Source: Morganella morganii_D
GTDB taxonomy: Bacteria; Pseudomonadota; Gammaproteobacteria; Enterobacterales; Enterobacteriaceae
DNA length: 64,000 nucleotides
Assembly (NCBI GenBank): GCA_044772875.1
Contig: CP173058.1
Span: 1,736,001 to 1,800,000, forward strand
Direction: 5' to 3'
A program made the translations under genes and the position numbers. The notes below the pieces were generated by a model. That model worked only from the letters and a program-made list of their open reading frames with translations. It was not told the origin of the DNA and searched no databases. Shown one piece after another: positions 53,934 to 61,716 of the stretch. Within the stretch, counting starts at the first letter, position 1. Every line of letters starts with the position of its first letter.

Positions 53934-54743
53934 ATGAATAAAAAAGTCGGATTTATTGGTTGCGGGAATATGGGGAAAGCAATCCTTAATGGCCTGATTT
54001 CAGGACAAATTATTACCCCTGATACTGTTTTTGTGCATAACCACAGCCCGGCCAGTACAAACCGCGTGGCTCAGGAATTCGGTGTTCACGGAGAAGCTCA
54101 CGCTCAGCAGGTGGCGGAACAATCCGATATTATTTTTATAGGTGTAAAACCTTATGCCGTTCCCGGCGTATTACGGGATATTTCTCCCTGTCTGAAACAG
54201 AATACCCTTATTATTTCGATGGCCGCTGGTGTGACTCTGGAAAGTCTGGAAGCTGCCCTGCCGCCATCTGCCAAAGTCGTCCGCCTGATGCCGAATACGC
54301 CAGCATTGGTCAATGCGGGTATGACATCGGTTACCGTTAATTCTTATCTGACAGATGAAGAAACTGAACAGGTCATGTCGCTGTGCCGCAGCTTCAGCCG
54401 CGCCGAATTAGTTCCGGAATCACTGATTGATACAGTGATCGGCGTCAGCGGTTCTGCCCCCGCTTATGTTTTTATGTTCATTGAAGCTATGGCAGATGCC
54501 GCTGTGGCCGGCGGTATGCCGCGTAAACAGGCATATGAGTTTGCAGCACAAACTGTTATGGGTTCGGCAAAAATGGTTCTCGAAACCGGTAAACATCCCG
54601 GAGAACTGAAAGACATGGTCTGCTCGCCGGGCGGAACCACGATTGAAGCAGTCATCAAACTGGAAGAAACAGGTTTGCGTCAGGCAGTAATGGCTGGTGT
54701 CCGCAGCGCGACAGAAAAATCCCGGAAAATGAGCCGTAAATAA
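53934..54743 (+). CDS. proC: pyrroline-5-carboxylate reductase
   Basis: Last step of proline synthesis: reduces pyrroline-5-carboxylate with NADPH. The Rossmann motif GFIGCGNMGKAILNGLI lies at residue 6; MPNTPALVNAGMTSVT and the C-terminal signature ELKDMVCSPGGTTIEAV are intact. 269 residues, equal to E. coli ProC. ATG 53934 has AGGAG about 7 bases upstream. In E. coli proC lies elsewhere, so this may be the relocated gene or a paralogue; the enzymatic call is firm, the symbol less so. Confidence 0.88.
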   Translation: MNKKVGFIGCGNMGKAILNGLISGQIITPDTVFVHNHSPASTNRVAQEFGVHGEAHAQQVAEQSDIIFIGVKPYAVPGVLRDISPCLKQNTLIISMAAGVTLESLEAALPPSAKVVRLMPNTPALVNAGMTSVTVNSYLTDEETEQVMSLCRSFSRAELVPESLIDTVIGVSGSAPAYVFMFIEAMADAAVAGGMPRKQAYEFAAQTVMGSAKMVLETGKHPGELKDMVCSPGGTTIEAVIKLEETGLRQAVMAGVRSATEKSRKMSRK

Positions 54744-54752
54744 TAACGGTAC

Positions 54753-54779
54753 GGCACCGGTGATTATCTGACCGGTGCC
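54753..54779 (+). terminator. hairpin after proC
   Basis: The perfect 9-bp stem GGCACCGGT / ACCGGTGCC with a 9-base loop starts 9 bases after the stop codon. There is no T run, so termination strength is uncertain. Confidence 0.5.
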
Positions 54780-54805
54780 AAAGTAACCATACAGTCGCTA
54801 AAAAT

Positions 54806-54834
54806 TTGATTAATCAGGAATGACTGAGTAAGAT
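54806..54834 (+). promoter_or_regulatory. probable argW promoter
   Basis: TTGATT and TAAGAT are separated by 17 bases and end 33 bases before the tRNA gene, a good sigma-70 arrangement for argW. Confidence 0.55.
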
Positions 54835-54866
54835 AAACCCGCTTTTTTCCGATGCTATCAATGCGC

Positions 54867-54941
54867 GTCCTCTTAGTTAAATGGATATAACAAGCCCCTC
54901 CTAAGGGCTAATTGCAGGTTCGATTCCTGCAGGGGACACCA
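54867..54941 (+). tRNA. argW: tRNA-Arg (anticodon CCU)
   Basis: A 75-base tRNA including the encoded CCA. The acceptor stem GTCCTCT pairs with GGGGACA (one G-T pair); the anticodon loop is CTCCTAA with anticodon CCU; the T arm is GCAGGTTCGATTCCTGC. It differs from E. coli argW by about one base. Its 3' half is the usual attachment site of integrases of this class, and an integrase gene follows directly. Confidence 0.97.
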
Positions 54942-55105
54942 AGACCGAATAACCTCGCATTACCCTCTGTTACCAATACCCCTTGAAAAATCAGCACTTC
55001 ACAGAATTCACTGTTACCGACCATAACCACACGTTACTTGACTGAACCGCAATTTTGCGGGCATATTTGTGGGCATCAAAACGAAATCATCACAAAGGTG
55101 CCCAC

Positions 55106-56269
55106 ATGCTGACAATAAAACAGATAGAAGCGGCCAAGCCGAAAGAAAAGTCATACCGATTGTCAGACAGTGGTGGGCTGTTTCTTTTCATCTCGAAAGG
55201 CGGCGGAAAAATTTGGCGCTTCCGGTATCGTAAAGACGGGAAAGAACAAACTCATGTCATCGGGTCGTATCCGGAAATATCATTAATAGAAGCCCGTAAA
55301 CTTCACGCCTCAGCAAAATCAATCCTTGCCACCGGCGGATCACTGGAAACAAAGAAGGAAACATCACAAGAAAAAAGCATCATCACTTTTGAAAGTGTTT
55401 TCCGTGAATGGTACGAGTTTAAAAAAGAGGTATGGTCTGCCGGTTACAGAAAAGAAATGCTATCCATGTTTAATGATGATGTCTTACCGATTATCGGCGG
55501 AGAAGACATTGCATCAATGGATCCGCTGCGTGTTGTAGATGTGATACGCCATTTCGAGAGCCGTGGCGCAATGGAAAGAGCGAGCAAAGCCCGCCGTCGC
55601 TGCGGGGAGGTATTCAGGTACGCGGTTATAACAGGGCGCTCTAAATATAACCCAGCCCCTGACCTGGTTGATGCCGAACGCGGTTACCGGAAAAAGCACT
55701 ACCCATTCCTCACCAAAGAGCAGATACCTGCTTTTAACAAAGCGCTATCGACTTTCTCCGGCAGCACCATCAGCAAGATAGCCACACAGGTTTTGCAATA
55801 CACGGCTCTGAGAACCAAAGAACTCCGGTCTATGCAATGGTCAGACGTCGATTTTGAAAACAAGGTGATCACCATATCTTCCGAAGTGATGAAAAACAGA
55901 AAGCCGCATGTCGTACCGATGTCAGATCAGGTCGTCGCGCTGATGGAACAAATTAAGCCTATGACATCCGGCATATCCAACCTGGTTTTCCCCGGAAGAA
56001 ATGATAAAAGAAAGCCAATAAGTGAAAATGCTGTATTGTTGGTAATCCGGCAAATAGGTTTTGACGGAATAGCAAGCGGTCACGGATTTCGCCACCAGTT
56101 CAGCACTATACTTAATGAAAACGGATTTGACCGTGACCTGATAGAGCGACAACTTGCCCACGTTGACCGTAACGCAATACGCGGCATTTATAACCATGCC
56201 GAATACCTTGATCAGCGCAGAAATATGATGCAGTGGTTCGCTGACTATATTGACGAAATCTCAAAGTAA
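55106..56269 (+). CDS. prophage tyrosine integrase (P4-like, DUF4102 N terminus)
   Basis: A site-specific recombinase of 387 residues. The N-terminal DUF4102-type arm-binding domain (LTIKQIEAAKPKEKSYRLSDSGGLFLFI) is followed by a core-binding domain and a catalytic domain. Active-site residues visible are Arg in YTALRTKELRSMQW, HGFRH, a histidine in LAHVDR and the tyrosine in IRGIYNHAEYL. ATG 55106 has AGGTG 5 bases upstream; 17 further upstream codons are not needed. It lies 164 bases after argW, its likely target. Confidence 0.93.
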   Translation: MLTIKQIEAAKPKEKSYRLSDSGGLFLFISKGGGKIWRFRYRKDGKEQTHVIGSYPEISLIEARKLHASAKSILATGGSLETKKETSQEKSIITFESVFREWYEFKKEVWSAGYRKEMLSMFNDDVLPIIGGEDIASMDPLRVVDVIRHFESRGAMERASKARRRCGEVFRYAVITGRSKYNPAPDLVDAERGYRKKHYPFLTKEQIPAFNKALSTFSGSTISKIATQVLQYTALRTKELRSMQWSDVDFENKVITISSEVMKNRKPHVVPMSDQVVALMEQIKPMTSGISNLVFPGRNDKRKPISENAVLLVIRQIGFDGIASGHGFRHQFSTILNENGFDRDLIERQLAHVDRNAIRGIYNHAEYLDQRRNMMQWFADYIDEISK

Positions 56270-56281
56270 CAGGAAACCAAC

Positions 56282-56509
56282 ATGCACAATATCGCCAACC
56301 TGACCCAAGACGAAAAAGACAAAATTAATGCCGATTTAGCCGCCTCCGGTATCGCGTACAAAGAAAGACTCGGACTGCCGTATGATCTGTACGAAACAGA
56401 AAACCAGCAGCCCGAGCATTTGCGCCCGTACTTCAGAGAGAGACTGGAGTACTACAGGGAGGTCGGGAAAAGGTTCCCGCGCGGGTTTGAATATCCGAAG
56501 GAAGATTGA
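56282..56509 (+). CDS. small hypothetical prophage protein
   Basis: 75 residues, strongly charged, soluble (TQDEKDKINADLAASGIAYKERLGLPYDLYETENQQPEHLRPYFRERLEYYREVGKRFP). An AGGA stands about 8 bases upstream, and it begins 12 bases after the integrase, so both are probably co-transcribed. I do not recognise a family. It could be an excisionase-like or accessory protein, but no DNA-binding motif is evident. Confidence 0.65.
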   Translation: MHNIANLTQDEKDKINADLAASGIAYKERLGLPYDLYETENQQPEHLRPYFRERLEYYREVGKRFPRGFEYPKED

Positions 56510-56574
56510 AGCTTAACTTTAGCACGGTGCGAAATTGGTTCAATATTCCTCGCTATCTAATATTCAAGTATGTG

Positions 56575-57144
56575 CTAATTAACGTTCTCTGTGTCTCCCG
56601 CCGGAAAATACCGGTAAATAGTCGATACCCCCACACCATAAATAATCGCCAGTTGCTGCCGGGAGTGCCCTTTATCCAGCAGGCGGCCGATTTGCTCCCG
56701 GTCATTTTGTGTCAGTGCTGCCGGTCTTCCGCCGACTCTGCCCTGTGCTCTCGCTGCGGCCAGCCCCGCTAACGTCCGCTCCACTATCAACTCGCGTTCC
56801 ATTTCTGCCAGCGCTGACATGACGTGAAAGAAAAAGCGCCCCATCGCGGTGCTGGTATCAATGCTGTCCGTCAGTGACCGGAAGTGTGCGCCACGTTCAT
56901 GCAGATCAGATATCAGGGCTATCAGGTTTTTGACACTGCGCCCGAGCCTGTCCAGCTTCCACACTGCCAGTGTATCGCCCGGCTGAATGGCCTTTAATGC
57001 CCGTTTCAGTCCCGGCCTGACGGCGGTTTTACCGCTCATTTTGTCCTCAAAAATCTGATCACAATTTATGCTGATGAGCGCGTTTCGCTGTAAATCGCTG
57101 TTTTGGTCAGTTGTTGATACGCGGATATAGCCGATGACAGCCAT
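56575..57144 (-). CDS. pin: serine DNA invertase (Pin/Hin/Gin type)
   Basis: A 189-residue resolvase/invertase. The catalytic serine is Ser10 in GYIRVSTTDQNSDLQRNAL; the arginine-rich KLDRLGRS and the EMERELIVERT helix are conserved. A C-terminal helix-turn-helix (SRQQLAIIYGVGVSTIYRYF) binds the crossover site. It is very close to Pin of the e14 prophage. It lies 63 bases from one hix-like site and should invert the segment 57207-59210 with help from Fis. Confidence 0.93.
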   Translation of the reverse strand: MAVIGYIRVSTTDQNSDLQRNALISINCDQIFEDKMSGKTAVRPGLKRALKAIQPGDTLAVWKLDRLGRSVKNLIALISDLHERGAHFRSLTDSIDTSTAMGRFFFHVMSALAEMERELIVERTLAGLAAARAQGRVGGRPAALTQNDREQIGRLLDKGHSRQQLAIIYGVGVSTIYRYFPAGDTENVN

Positions 57145-57206
57145 TGTTTTCCCTCATGTTTGCTGTAATGACGGGATTATTACGGATTTATCCGGTTATG
57201 GCTGCA

Positions 57207-57232
57207 TTCCCGGAAACCTTGGTTTACCGGAA
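57207..57232. repeat. hix/gix-like crossover site, invertase-proximal
   Basis: A 26-base imperfect palindrome whose core ACCTTGGT and outer TTCC...GGAA follow the hix/gix/cix pattern. The central dinucleotide reads TT here and AA at the second site, so the two sites are in inverted orientation, the condition for inversion. Confidence 0.85.
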
Positions 57233-57766
57233 TTGCTGAAACTGAAAAGAGATAAAACGGATAATGTTTTCTCCGAACTGGTATATCAACCCACAGTGTC
57301 TGACTCGGTTTGGTTCTACAGGGCTGAAACAGGGGAAATAGGGCTGGCAGTTACAAGGGGGAGTAAAGTTGTTTACTTAAATCTTGGGATTGAAAGTACC
57401 GGTACGGCAGCAACCATCGAGAATATAACCAATGCCCTAACAGGCTACGCTAAAAAGGATGAGCTATTTGGCGATGGTCAGCGCTGGGTTGACGTGACTG
57501 CACTTAGGCAGCGCGGCGTTGTTTATACTAACACCACCTCAAAACCTATATTTATCGCTATAAGTCACATCAGCTCAAATAAAGCCAATGGTGAATATGT
57601 CGGTTTCGGTTTTGATGTAGATGGGAAAATGGTTTATGGGGCAACGGCGACAAATAACCAGTGGATGGAGGCGCTATCAGTACCAGTCCAACCGGGCGGG
57701 AAGTATGTATTTAATGCTGATCCCTCACAGATAAACTACAAAAGCTGGATGGAGTTTCGTGGATGA
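57209..57766 (+). CDS. silent alternative tail-fibre C-terminal part
   Basis: About 185 residues with no own start signal; the frame is open upstream to 57134, but similarity to the expressed fibre begins at the crossover site. It reads NLGLPELLKLKRDKTDNVFSELVYQPTVSDSVWFYRAETGEIGLAV, clearly related at the start to the expressed NLGLPELLNQKRNKTDNIF... and then diverging towards the receptor-binding tip. In the present orientation it is probably not translated. Confidence 0.8.
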   Translation, partial: PGNLGLPELLKLKRDKTDNVFSELVYQPTVSDSVWFYRAETGEIGLAVTRGSKVVYLNLGIESTGTAATIENITNALTGYAKKDELFGDGQRWVDVTALRQRGVVYTNTTSKPIFIAISHISSNKANGEYVGFGFDVDGKMVYGATATNNQWMEALSVPVQPGGKYVFNADPSQINYKSWMEFRG

Positions 57767-58194
57767 ACTACTACAAAGATAAATCAGGCACTGTATATGC
57801 CTACGACGATGAACAAATGGCTGTGATTGACAGAATAAACACACCTGATTTTGATAAAGGAAAAGAGCAGATTCCGGCGATTTTCTTTGAAATTAACGAG
57901 AAAATTAAAGGTATGTACAAAATGACAGCGAAAGAAGTTGATGCGCATATCAATCCGCCGGTAACCAAGGAGCAATTGATCGCAGAGGCAGAAGCAAAAA
58001 AACAATATCTGATTGCTGATGCTAACCAAAAAACCCAGCTCTGGCAGACTCAGCTTTTACTGGGAATCATCACGGAAGAAGATAAGGCCAGCCTCAAAGA
58101 ATGGATGCTGTACGTGCAGGAGGTGCAGGCGGTAGATCCATCCCCCGGGGCTGCTGTGGTATGGCCTACACCACCGGCTTCACCGGCCAGTTAA
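57763..58194 (+). CDS. tail-fibre assembly protein of the silent cassette
   Basis: 143 residues of the Caudo_TAP (Tfa) family: a variable N terminus and the conserved C-terminal helical region (EQLIAEAEAKKQYLIADANQKTQLWQTQLLLGIITEEDKASLKEWMLYVQEVQAVD). It overlaps the silent fibre end by 4 bases and the other assembly gene by 29 bases tail to tail. It acts as a chaperone for the matching fibre tip. Confidence 0.85.
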   Translation: MNYYKDKSGTVYAYDDEQMAVIDRINTPDFDKGKEQIPAIFFEINEKIKGMYKMTAKEVDAHINPPVTKEQLIAEAEAKKQYLIADANQKTQLWQTQLLLGIITEEDKASLKEWMLYVQEVQAVDPSPGAAVVWPTPPASPAS

Positions 58195-58591
58195 TATCCG
58201 GGGCGGTGGATACGTCCACTGCCTCCAGTTCATCCAGATAATCCAGCCAGGCATTTAACAGTTCAAGTTCGTCGGGCTTGATGCGACCAAGACCATGCTT
58301 TATCCGTAGCATCGCTGTTTCGGATTCCACTTCTGATATCAAAAATGCTTTTTTGACTTCCGCCTGACGTACCAGTTCCTCATGGGTCGGCGGAGTGATA
58401 CTCACCCAGGCAGGTCGACCCTTGATACTACCAAGCTCTTTACCTTCCGGAGCCGGTTGCATCCAGTATTTATCGCGTTCTGCGTCTGTCAGTTTAACGA
58501 TATCGTCCGGCCACGTTCCGGCAGCAATATAGCCGTCTTTCATATCCAGAGGGTAAAACGCCAGCGTTGTGGCTGAGAAACACATTTTCAT
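58166..58591 (-). CDS. tail-fibre assembly protein of the expressed cassette
   Basis: 141 residues, Caudo_TAP (Tfa) family, with a variable N terminus (MKMCFSATTLAFYPLDMKDGYIAAGTWPDDIVKLTDAERDKYW) and the conserved C-terminal segment (EVKKAFLISEVESETAMLRIKHGLGRIKPDELELLNAWLDYLDELEAVD). It overlaps the end of the tail-fibre gene by 4 bases. Confidence 0.87.
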   Translation of the reverse strand: MKMCFSATTLAFYPLDMKDGYIAAGTWPDDIVKLTDAERDKYWMQPAPEGKELGSIKGRPAWVSITPPTHEELVRQAEVKKAFLISEVESETAMLRIKHGLGRIKPDELELLNAWLDYLDELEAVDVSTAPDINWPVKPVV

Positions 58592-59610
58592 AAATAAAAT
58601 CCTATCGCAAGCCAGTTGGTGGCGTAATTACCGGGAGGGTTTACTTTGTCTGAAGAATTACTTAGTACACAAACTTGTGTGGCATTAAATCCGACATTTG
58701 TTACTTCATTGGCAGTCCATACTGACGTTGTATACCTGCCACCCTGTGCTGACTCTCCAATAAACTGTGGCGGTCTTGTGAAAGCTATCGGGAATTTAAT
58801 GTAGATATCTGTCGGTGACTGCCCGGATACACCCCACTGCATAAGCAGCCCACCCGGAAATTTCTGATACCCATTTGTTTCAGATAAATTGCTAAAATCA
58901 GCAGGAAGCCCCCGTACCAAATCGGCGTCAAGCCCTGACCCGGTACCGTCAACCTGAAGCAGTTTTGTCAGTATTGCCTGCGCCGTTACCTGTTCTTCAA
59001 GAGCAAAACTTCCTGCTTTGTTTTGCAAATAGACGTATTTTGCGACGCCGCCGGTATTAAAAGCGAGAGCAAACTGCCCTTTATTTTCATCATAAGCCAG
59101 CCAAAAAACATCCTCTGCCCCTTCAGGCTTAAATGTCACTGCCGGGAAGATGTTATCTGTTTTATTTCTCTTCTGGTTCAGCAATTCCGGTAAACCAAGG
59201 TTTTCGATAAACTTCGGTTTGTCCGGAATGTCTGCGCCGTTCTGGTCTTTGGCGAGTTTGCCATCAACACCAAGGATTTCTGTCAGTTTCTTCCACGATG
59301 CCTGAGAATTATTCGGCTGCTCATTTTTATTTGCTTTCAGTGCCACATAATAAACACCGGCATGCTGGATCATGGCATCTTTCGGGTAATCGACTGCGGC
59401 ATCCCATTCCGGCAATCCGCGCTGGGTCAGGTACATGAGCCATTCATCAATGCGCTTCGCCGCGGAGTTAAATAATTCCATTGGCGGGAAGCCGTTGTAC
59501 TGTTCCAGAGTGATACCCCAGCCGCGTAAAATATCAGGAAATGCAACGTACTCCCCTGACTTTGCATCCTGTGCAAAGATTTTGTAATCCGGTTTATTCA
59601 TTACTGACAT
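58588..59610 (-). CDS. phage tail fibre protein (expressed orientation)
   Basis: About 340 residues. The constant N-terminal part (about 1-140, DYKIFAQDAKSGEYVAFPDILRGWGITLEQYNGFPPMELFNSAAKRIDEWLMYLTQRGLPEWDAAVDYP) attaches to the baseplate. The variable C-terminal tip, beginning at the crossover site (IENLGLPEL), ends FATNWLAIGFYL-like (GNYATNWLAIGFYL) as in many fibre tips. ATG 59610 has GAGG about 7 bases upstream and overlaps the preceding gene. It binds the host surface. Confidence 0.88.
   Translation of the reverse strand: MSVMNKPDYKIFAQDAKSGEYVAFPDILRGWGITLEQYNGFPPMELFNSAAKRIDEWLMYLTQRGLPEWDAAVDYPKDAMIQHAGVYYVALKANKNEQPNNSQASWKKLTEILGVDGKLAKDQNGADIPDKPKFIENLGLPELLNQKRNKTDNIFPAVTFKPEGAEDVFWLAYDENKGQFALAFNTGGVAKYVYLQNKAGSFALEEQVTAQAILTKLLQVDGTGSGLDADLVRGLPADFSNLSETNGYQKFPGGLLMQWGVSGQSPTDIYIKFPIAFTRPPQFIGESAQGGRYTTSVWTANEVTNVGFNATQVCVLSNSSDKVNPPGNYATNWLAIGFYL
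59185..59210. repeat. hix/gix-like crossover site inside the tail-fibre gene
   Basis: A 26-base site beginning TTCCGGTAAACC with centre AA and ending GGTTTTCGATAA, close to Salmonella hixL and Mu gix. It encodes IENLGLPE on the minus strand. Confidence 0.88.
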
Positions 59611-60253
59611 TGAGTAACCTCGCAAATTTTCCTTTGTTAAATCCGTATGCACCTTTTACGCCGTGCCAGCCGAATGTTCGTTCACTTGTGATGACTAGGT
59701 ATCTGTAATTCACCCCGACAGGACGTACGAGGATATCCAGTTGCCTGATCGCATATATCCGGAATGGGGTTAACTGCGTGTCAGGAACGACAACATTCAT
59801 CGTCATGTCGTTGTTGTCGATGATGTATGACGCATCACCAAGCAGGTTTCTGACTGAATAGGTGATGCTTGCCACATCAGGCGACTGATAGTTTTTGATG
59901 ATTTTGGCTTTGATGAAAAACCGGAAATCCTCATCACCCAACCGTGATGATTCCGTCAGCGCGTCGCCGTGCCGGTAAAATTTCCCGGCACCGAAACCTT
60001 TCGCGCCTTCCACGCCAAGCCAGCCGAAATATTCCTTCGGGATAAGCGATTTCATGATCCGGCTGATGCCAACATGCTTTCCGACTAAATCCAGTCCATA
60101 CCCGGTTGACTGATCGACATCCAGGATAACTGACAATCTGATAACCGATTCAAACGCCCGCTTTGTTTCAGAAAGCAAAAGCCCGACTGTTTGCCGGGCT
60201 TTTGGTTTTCCTCTGTACTGCCATATCAGGAAGTCTTCTCGTTGTTTATTCAA
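59594..60253 (-). CDS. phage baseplate protein, DUF2612-like
   Basis: 219 residues matching the pattern of proteins placed between baseplate J and the tail fibre (LLLSETKRAFESVIRLSVILDVDQSTGYGLDLVGKHVGISR, then YFGWLGVEGAKGFGAGKFY). By place it should connect the wedge to the fibre. Its start overlaps gene J by 8 bases and its end overlaps the fibre start. Confidence 0.75.
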   Translation of the reverse strand: MNKQREDFLIWQYRGKPKARQTVGLLLSETKRAFESVIRLSVILDVDQSTGYGLDLVGKHVGISRIMKSLIPKEYFGWLGVEGAKGFGAGKFYRHGDALTESSRLGDEDFRFFIKAKIIKNYQSPDVASITYSVRNLLGDASYIIDNNDMTMNVVVPDTQLTPFRIYAIRQLDILVRPVGVNYRYLVITSERTFGWHGVKGAYGFNKGKFARLLNVSNE

Positions 60254-61370
60254 TCAACACCTCCACATCTTCCGGCCTGATTTGTGCGCACTGCCGGAAT
60301 CCGATCGGTACCGTGTCAGACCCGTTTACTCTGATGGTTTTGATATAAAAACCGGGTACTGAATTAACCTGACAGGTAAGGCGCATTGCATAGACTGAAT
60401 CACCGATCCCGAACTCTGTTGCCGACAGTGCGGATTTAATACTATCGGTGTCGATGTCATGAAAACCACCGGTACGCTCAAGCAGTAACTGCACTCTGAT
60501 ATTAACCATCTCAGCACGATCAAATCTGACTGTGCGCGGCACATCTGCATACGTCTGTGTGTTCTCAACAGCGCCAAACACACCGCAGCCGCCGATTTTC
60601 TTTTTCAGTATGGCAAGGCCGATGTCATCATCACTACCGCCGATCACAACAGCATTCAGTGAATGTGCCGGCACGCCTTTCTCATCCGTCTGGCCGGTAA
60701 AGTTTTCATACACTTTAGCCTGTTTCACATCCGGAACATCAAGTAACGCCCCTTCCAGCCCCTGCCGATCATCGTGGTTATTGATAGAATGTGAGCGCAT
60801 GAAACGTAGCAACATATTGCCGTCAGTTTCTTCAAATGCTCCTTCTTTGACCGCTTTCGTGGTGATGATTTTATCAATGCCGATTGTGACCGTTTCCATT
60901 TTCAGCTCTTTGCCTGCCGGGAGTGAAAACACGCCAAGTTCTGCACTTCTGACGCCGGTTCGCGCGGACCCGTTCATATCGAGTTTAATTTCGGACAGCG
61001 TCACCCATTTAACGCGGTTATCATCAACCAGTACCGAATCTTTCGGTACCGTGATATTAGGTGTTCCGGTGAAAATGGCCTCATCAATGTAGCTGTAATC
61101 AGCGCCACGGCGTACCACTCCGGCATACATTGCCCGCTGTTCCAGCCACGAACCTGTTGCCTTATATGGATCCATCATCTGCACAATCATTGATATTGCC
61201 TGGTTGATATTGTCTATCTCCTGCGAGAACAGCCCTATCATCTGACCGTCGGGGCTATCAGCATCAAGATTAATATCATCACCATAGATACGTTTAAACC
61301 CGTCAGAAAGCCGCTGGTGCACATCTGCAAGGCGGTCGATAACAATCCCTGTCTCAGTTATTTGGAGCAT
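60246..61370 (-). CDS. baseplate assembly protein J-like
   Basis: 374 residues of the baseplate-J family, the main wedge protein of contractile tails. Typical features are the N-terminal SPDGQMIGLFSQEIDNINQAISMIVQMMDPYKATGSWLEQRAMYAGVVRRGA and the central GLEGALLDVPDVKQAKVYEN. It overlaps the gp25-like gene by 17 bases. Confidence 0.88.
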   Translation of the reverse strand: MLQITETGIVIDRLADVHQRLSDGFKRIYGDDINLDADSPDGQMIGLFSQEIDNINQAISMIVQMMDPYKATGSWLEQRAMYAGVVRRGADYSYIDEAIFTGTPNITVPKDSVLVDDNRVKWVTLSEIKLDMNGSARTGVRSAELGVFSLPAGKELKMETVTIGIDKIITTKAVKEGAFEETDGNMLLRFMRSHSINNHDDRQGLEGALLDVPDVKQAKVYENFTGQTDEKGVPAHSLNAVVIGGSDDDIGLAILKKKIGGCGVFGAVENTQTYADVPRTVRFDRAEMVNIRVQLLLERTGGFHDIDTDSIKSALSATEFGIGDSVYAMRLTCQVNSVPGFYIKTIRVNGSDTVPIGFRQCAQIRPEDVEVLIE

Positions 61371-61716
61371 CTGTGCTTACCTCCATGCTGTTACCGTAAA
61401 TATCAATGTAATCAACGCTGACAGTGATTTTTCGCGTGTCCGGATCCAGAGAAATGCTGAACCCGGTGATTTCAGTTACTCCGTCTGTATTCAGTACGGT
61501 TTTCTTTAATTCAGATTCCATATTCACCAGATTCGGATTCTTTTTCAGATAATCGAACCATTTCACACCGTGATCCCGATTCAGAAACCAGTCACTGTGC
61601 AGTGACAGCAAACGGGTCTTAACTGACTGAGATATGGCCTCTGATTCAGTGGCGTAGTCGCTGCGGCCGCTGCCGAATGTCCAGTCGTGATTTTCGTCTA
61701 ATCGTCGCATTCTCAT
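61354..61716 (-). CDS. baseplate wedge/sheath-initiator protein, gp25/W-like
   Basis: 120 residues; small acidic protein with the general form of T4 gp25 / P2 W (ESEAISQSVKTRLLSLHSDWFLNRDHGVKWFDYL, then SISLDPDTRKITVSVDYIDI), located just before J as usual. Family assignment rests on place and pattern. It overlaps the spike gene by one base. Confidence 0.75.
   Translation of the reverse strand: MRMRRLDENHDWTFGSGRSDYATESEAISQSVKTRLLSLHSDWFLNRDHGVKWFDYLKKNPNLVNMESELKKTVLNTDGVTEITGFSISLDPDTRKITVSVDYIDIYGNSMEVSTDAPNN

Larger units (their letters stand above)
57207..59210. mobile_element. invertible tail-fibre segment (about 2.0 kb)
   Basis: Bounded by the two hix-like sites. On one arm lies the C-terminal part of the expressed tail fibre plus its assembly gene (minus strand); on the other a second fibre C terminus plus its own assembly gene (plus strand), meeting tail to tail. 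Inversion would fuse the second set to the constant N-terminal part of the fibre gene at the shared codons NLGLPE. Confidence 0.88.

Noticed and set aside
57000..57144. Fis-binding recombination enhancer inside the invertase gene
   Set aside because: Expected from the Hin/Gin family, but I could not identify two convincing Fis sites by eye, so it is not listed as a feature.
57134..57208. Extended start for the silent tail-fibre gene overlapping the invertase start
   Set aside because: The similarity to the expressed fibre begins only at the crossover site; the upstream codons are an open frame by chance.
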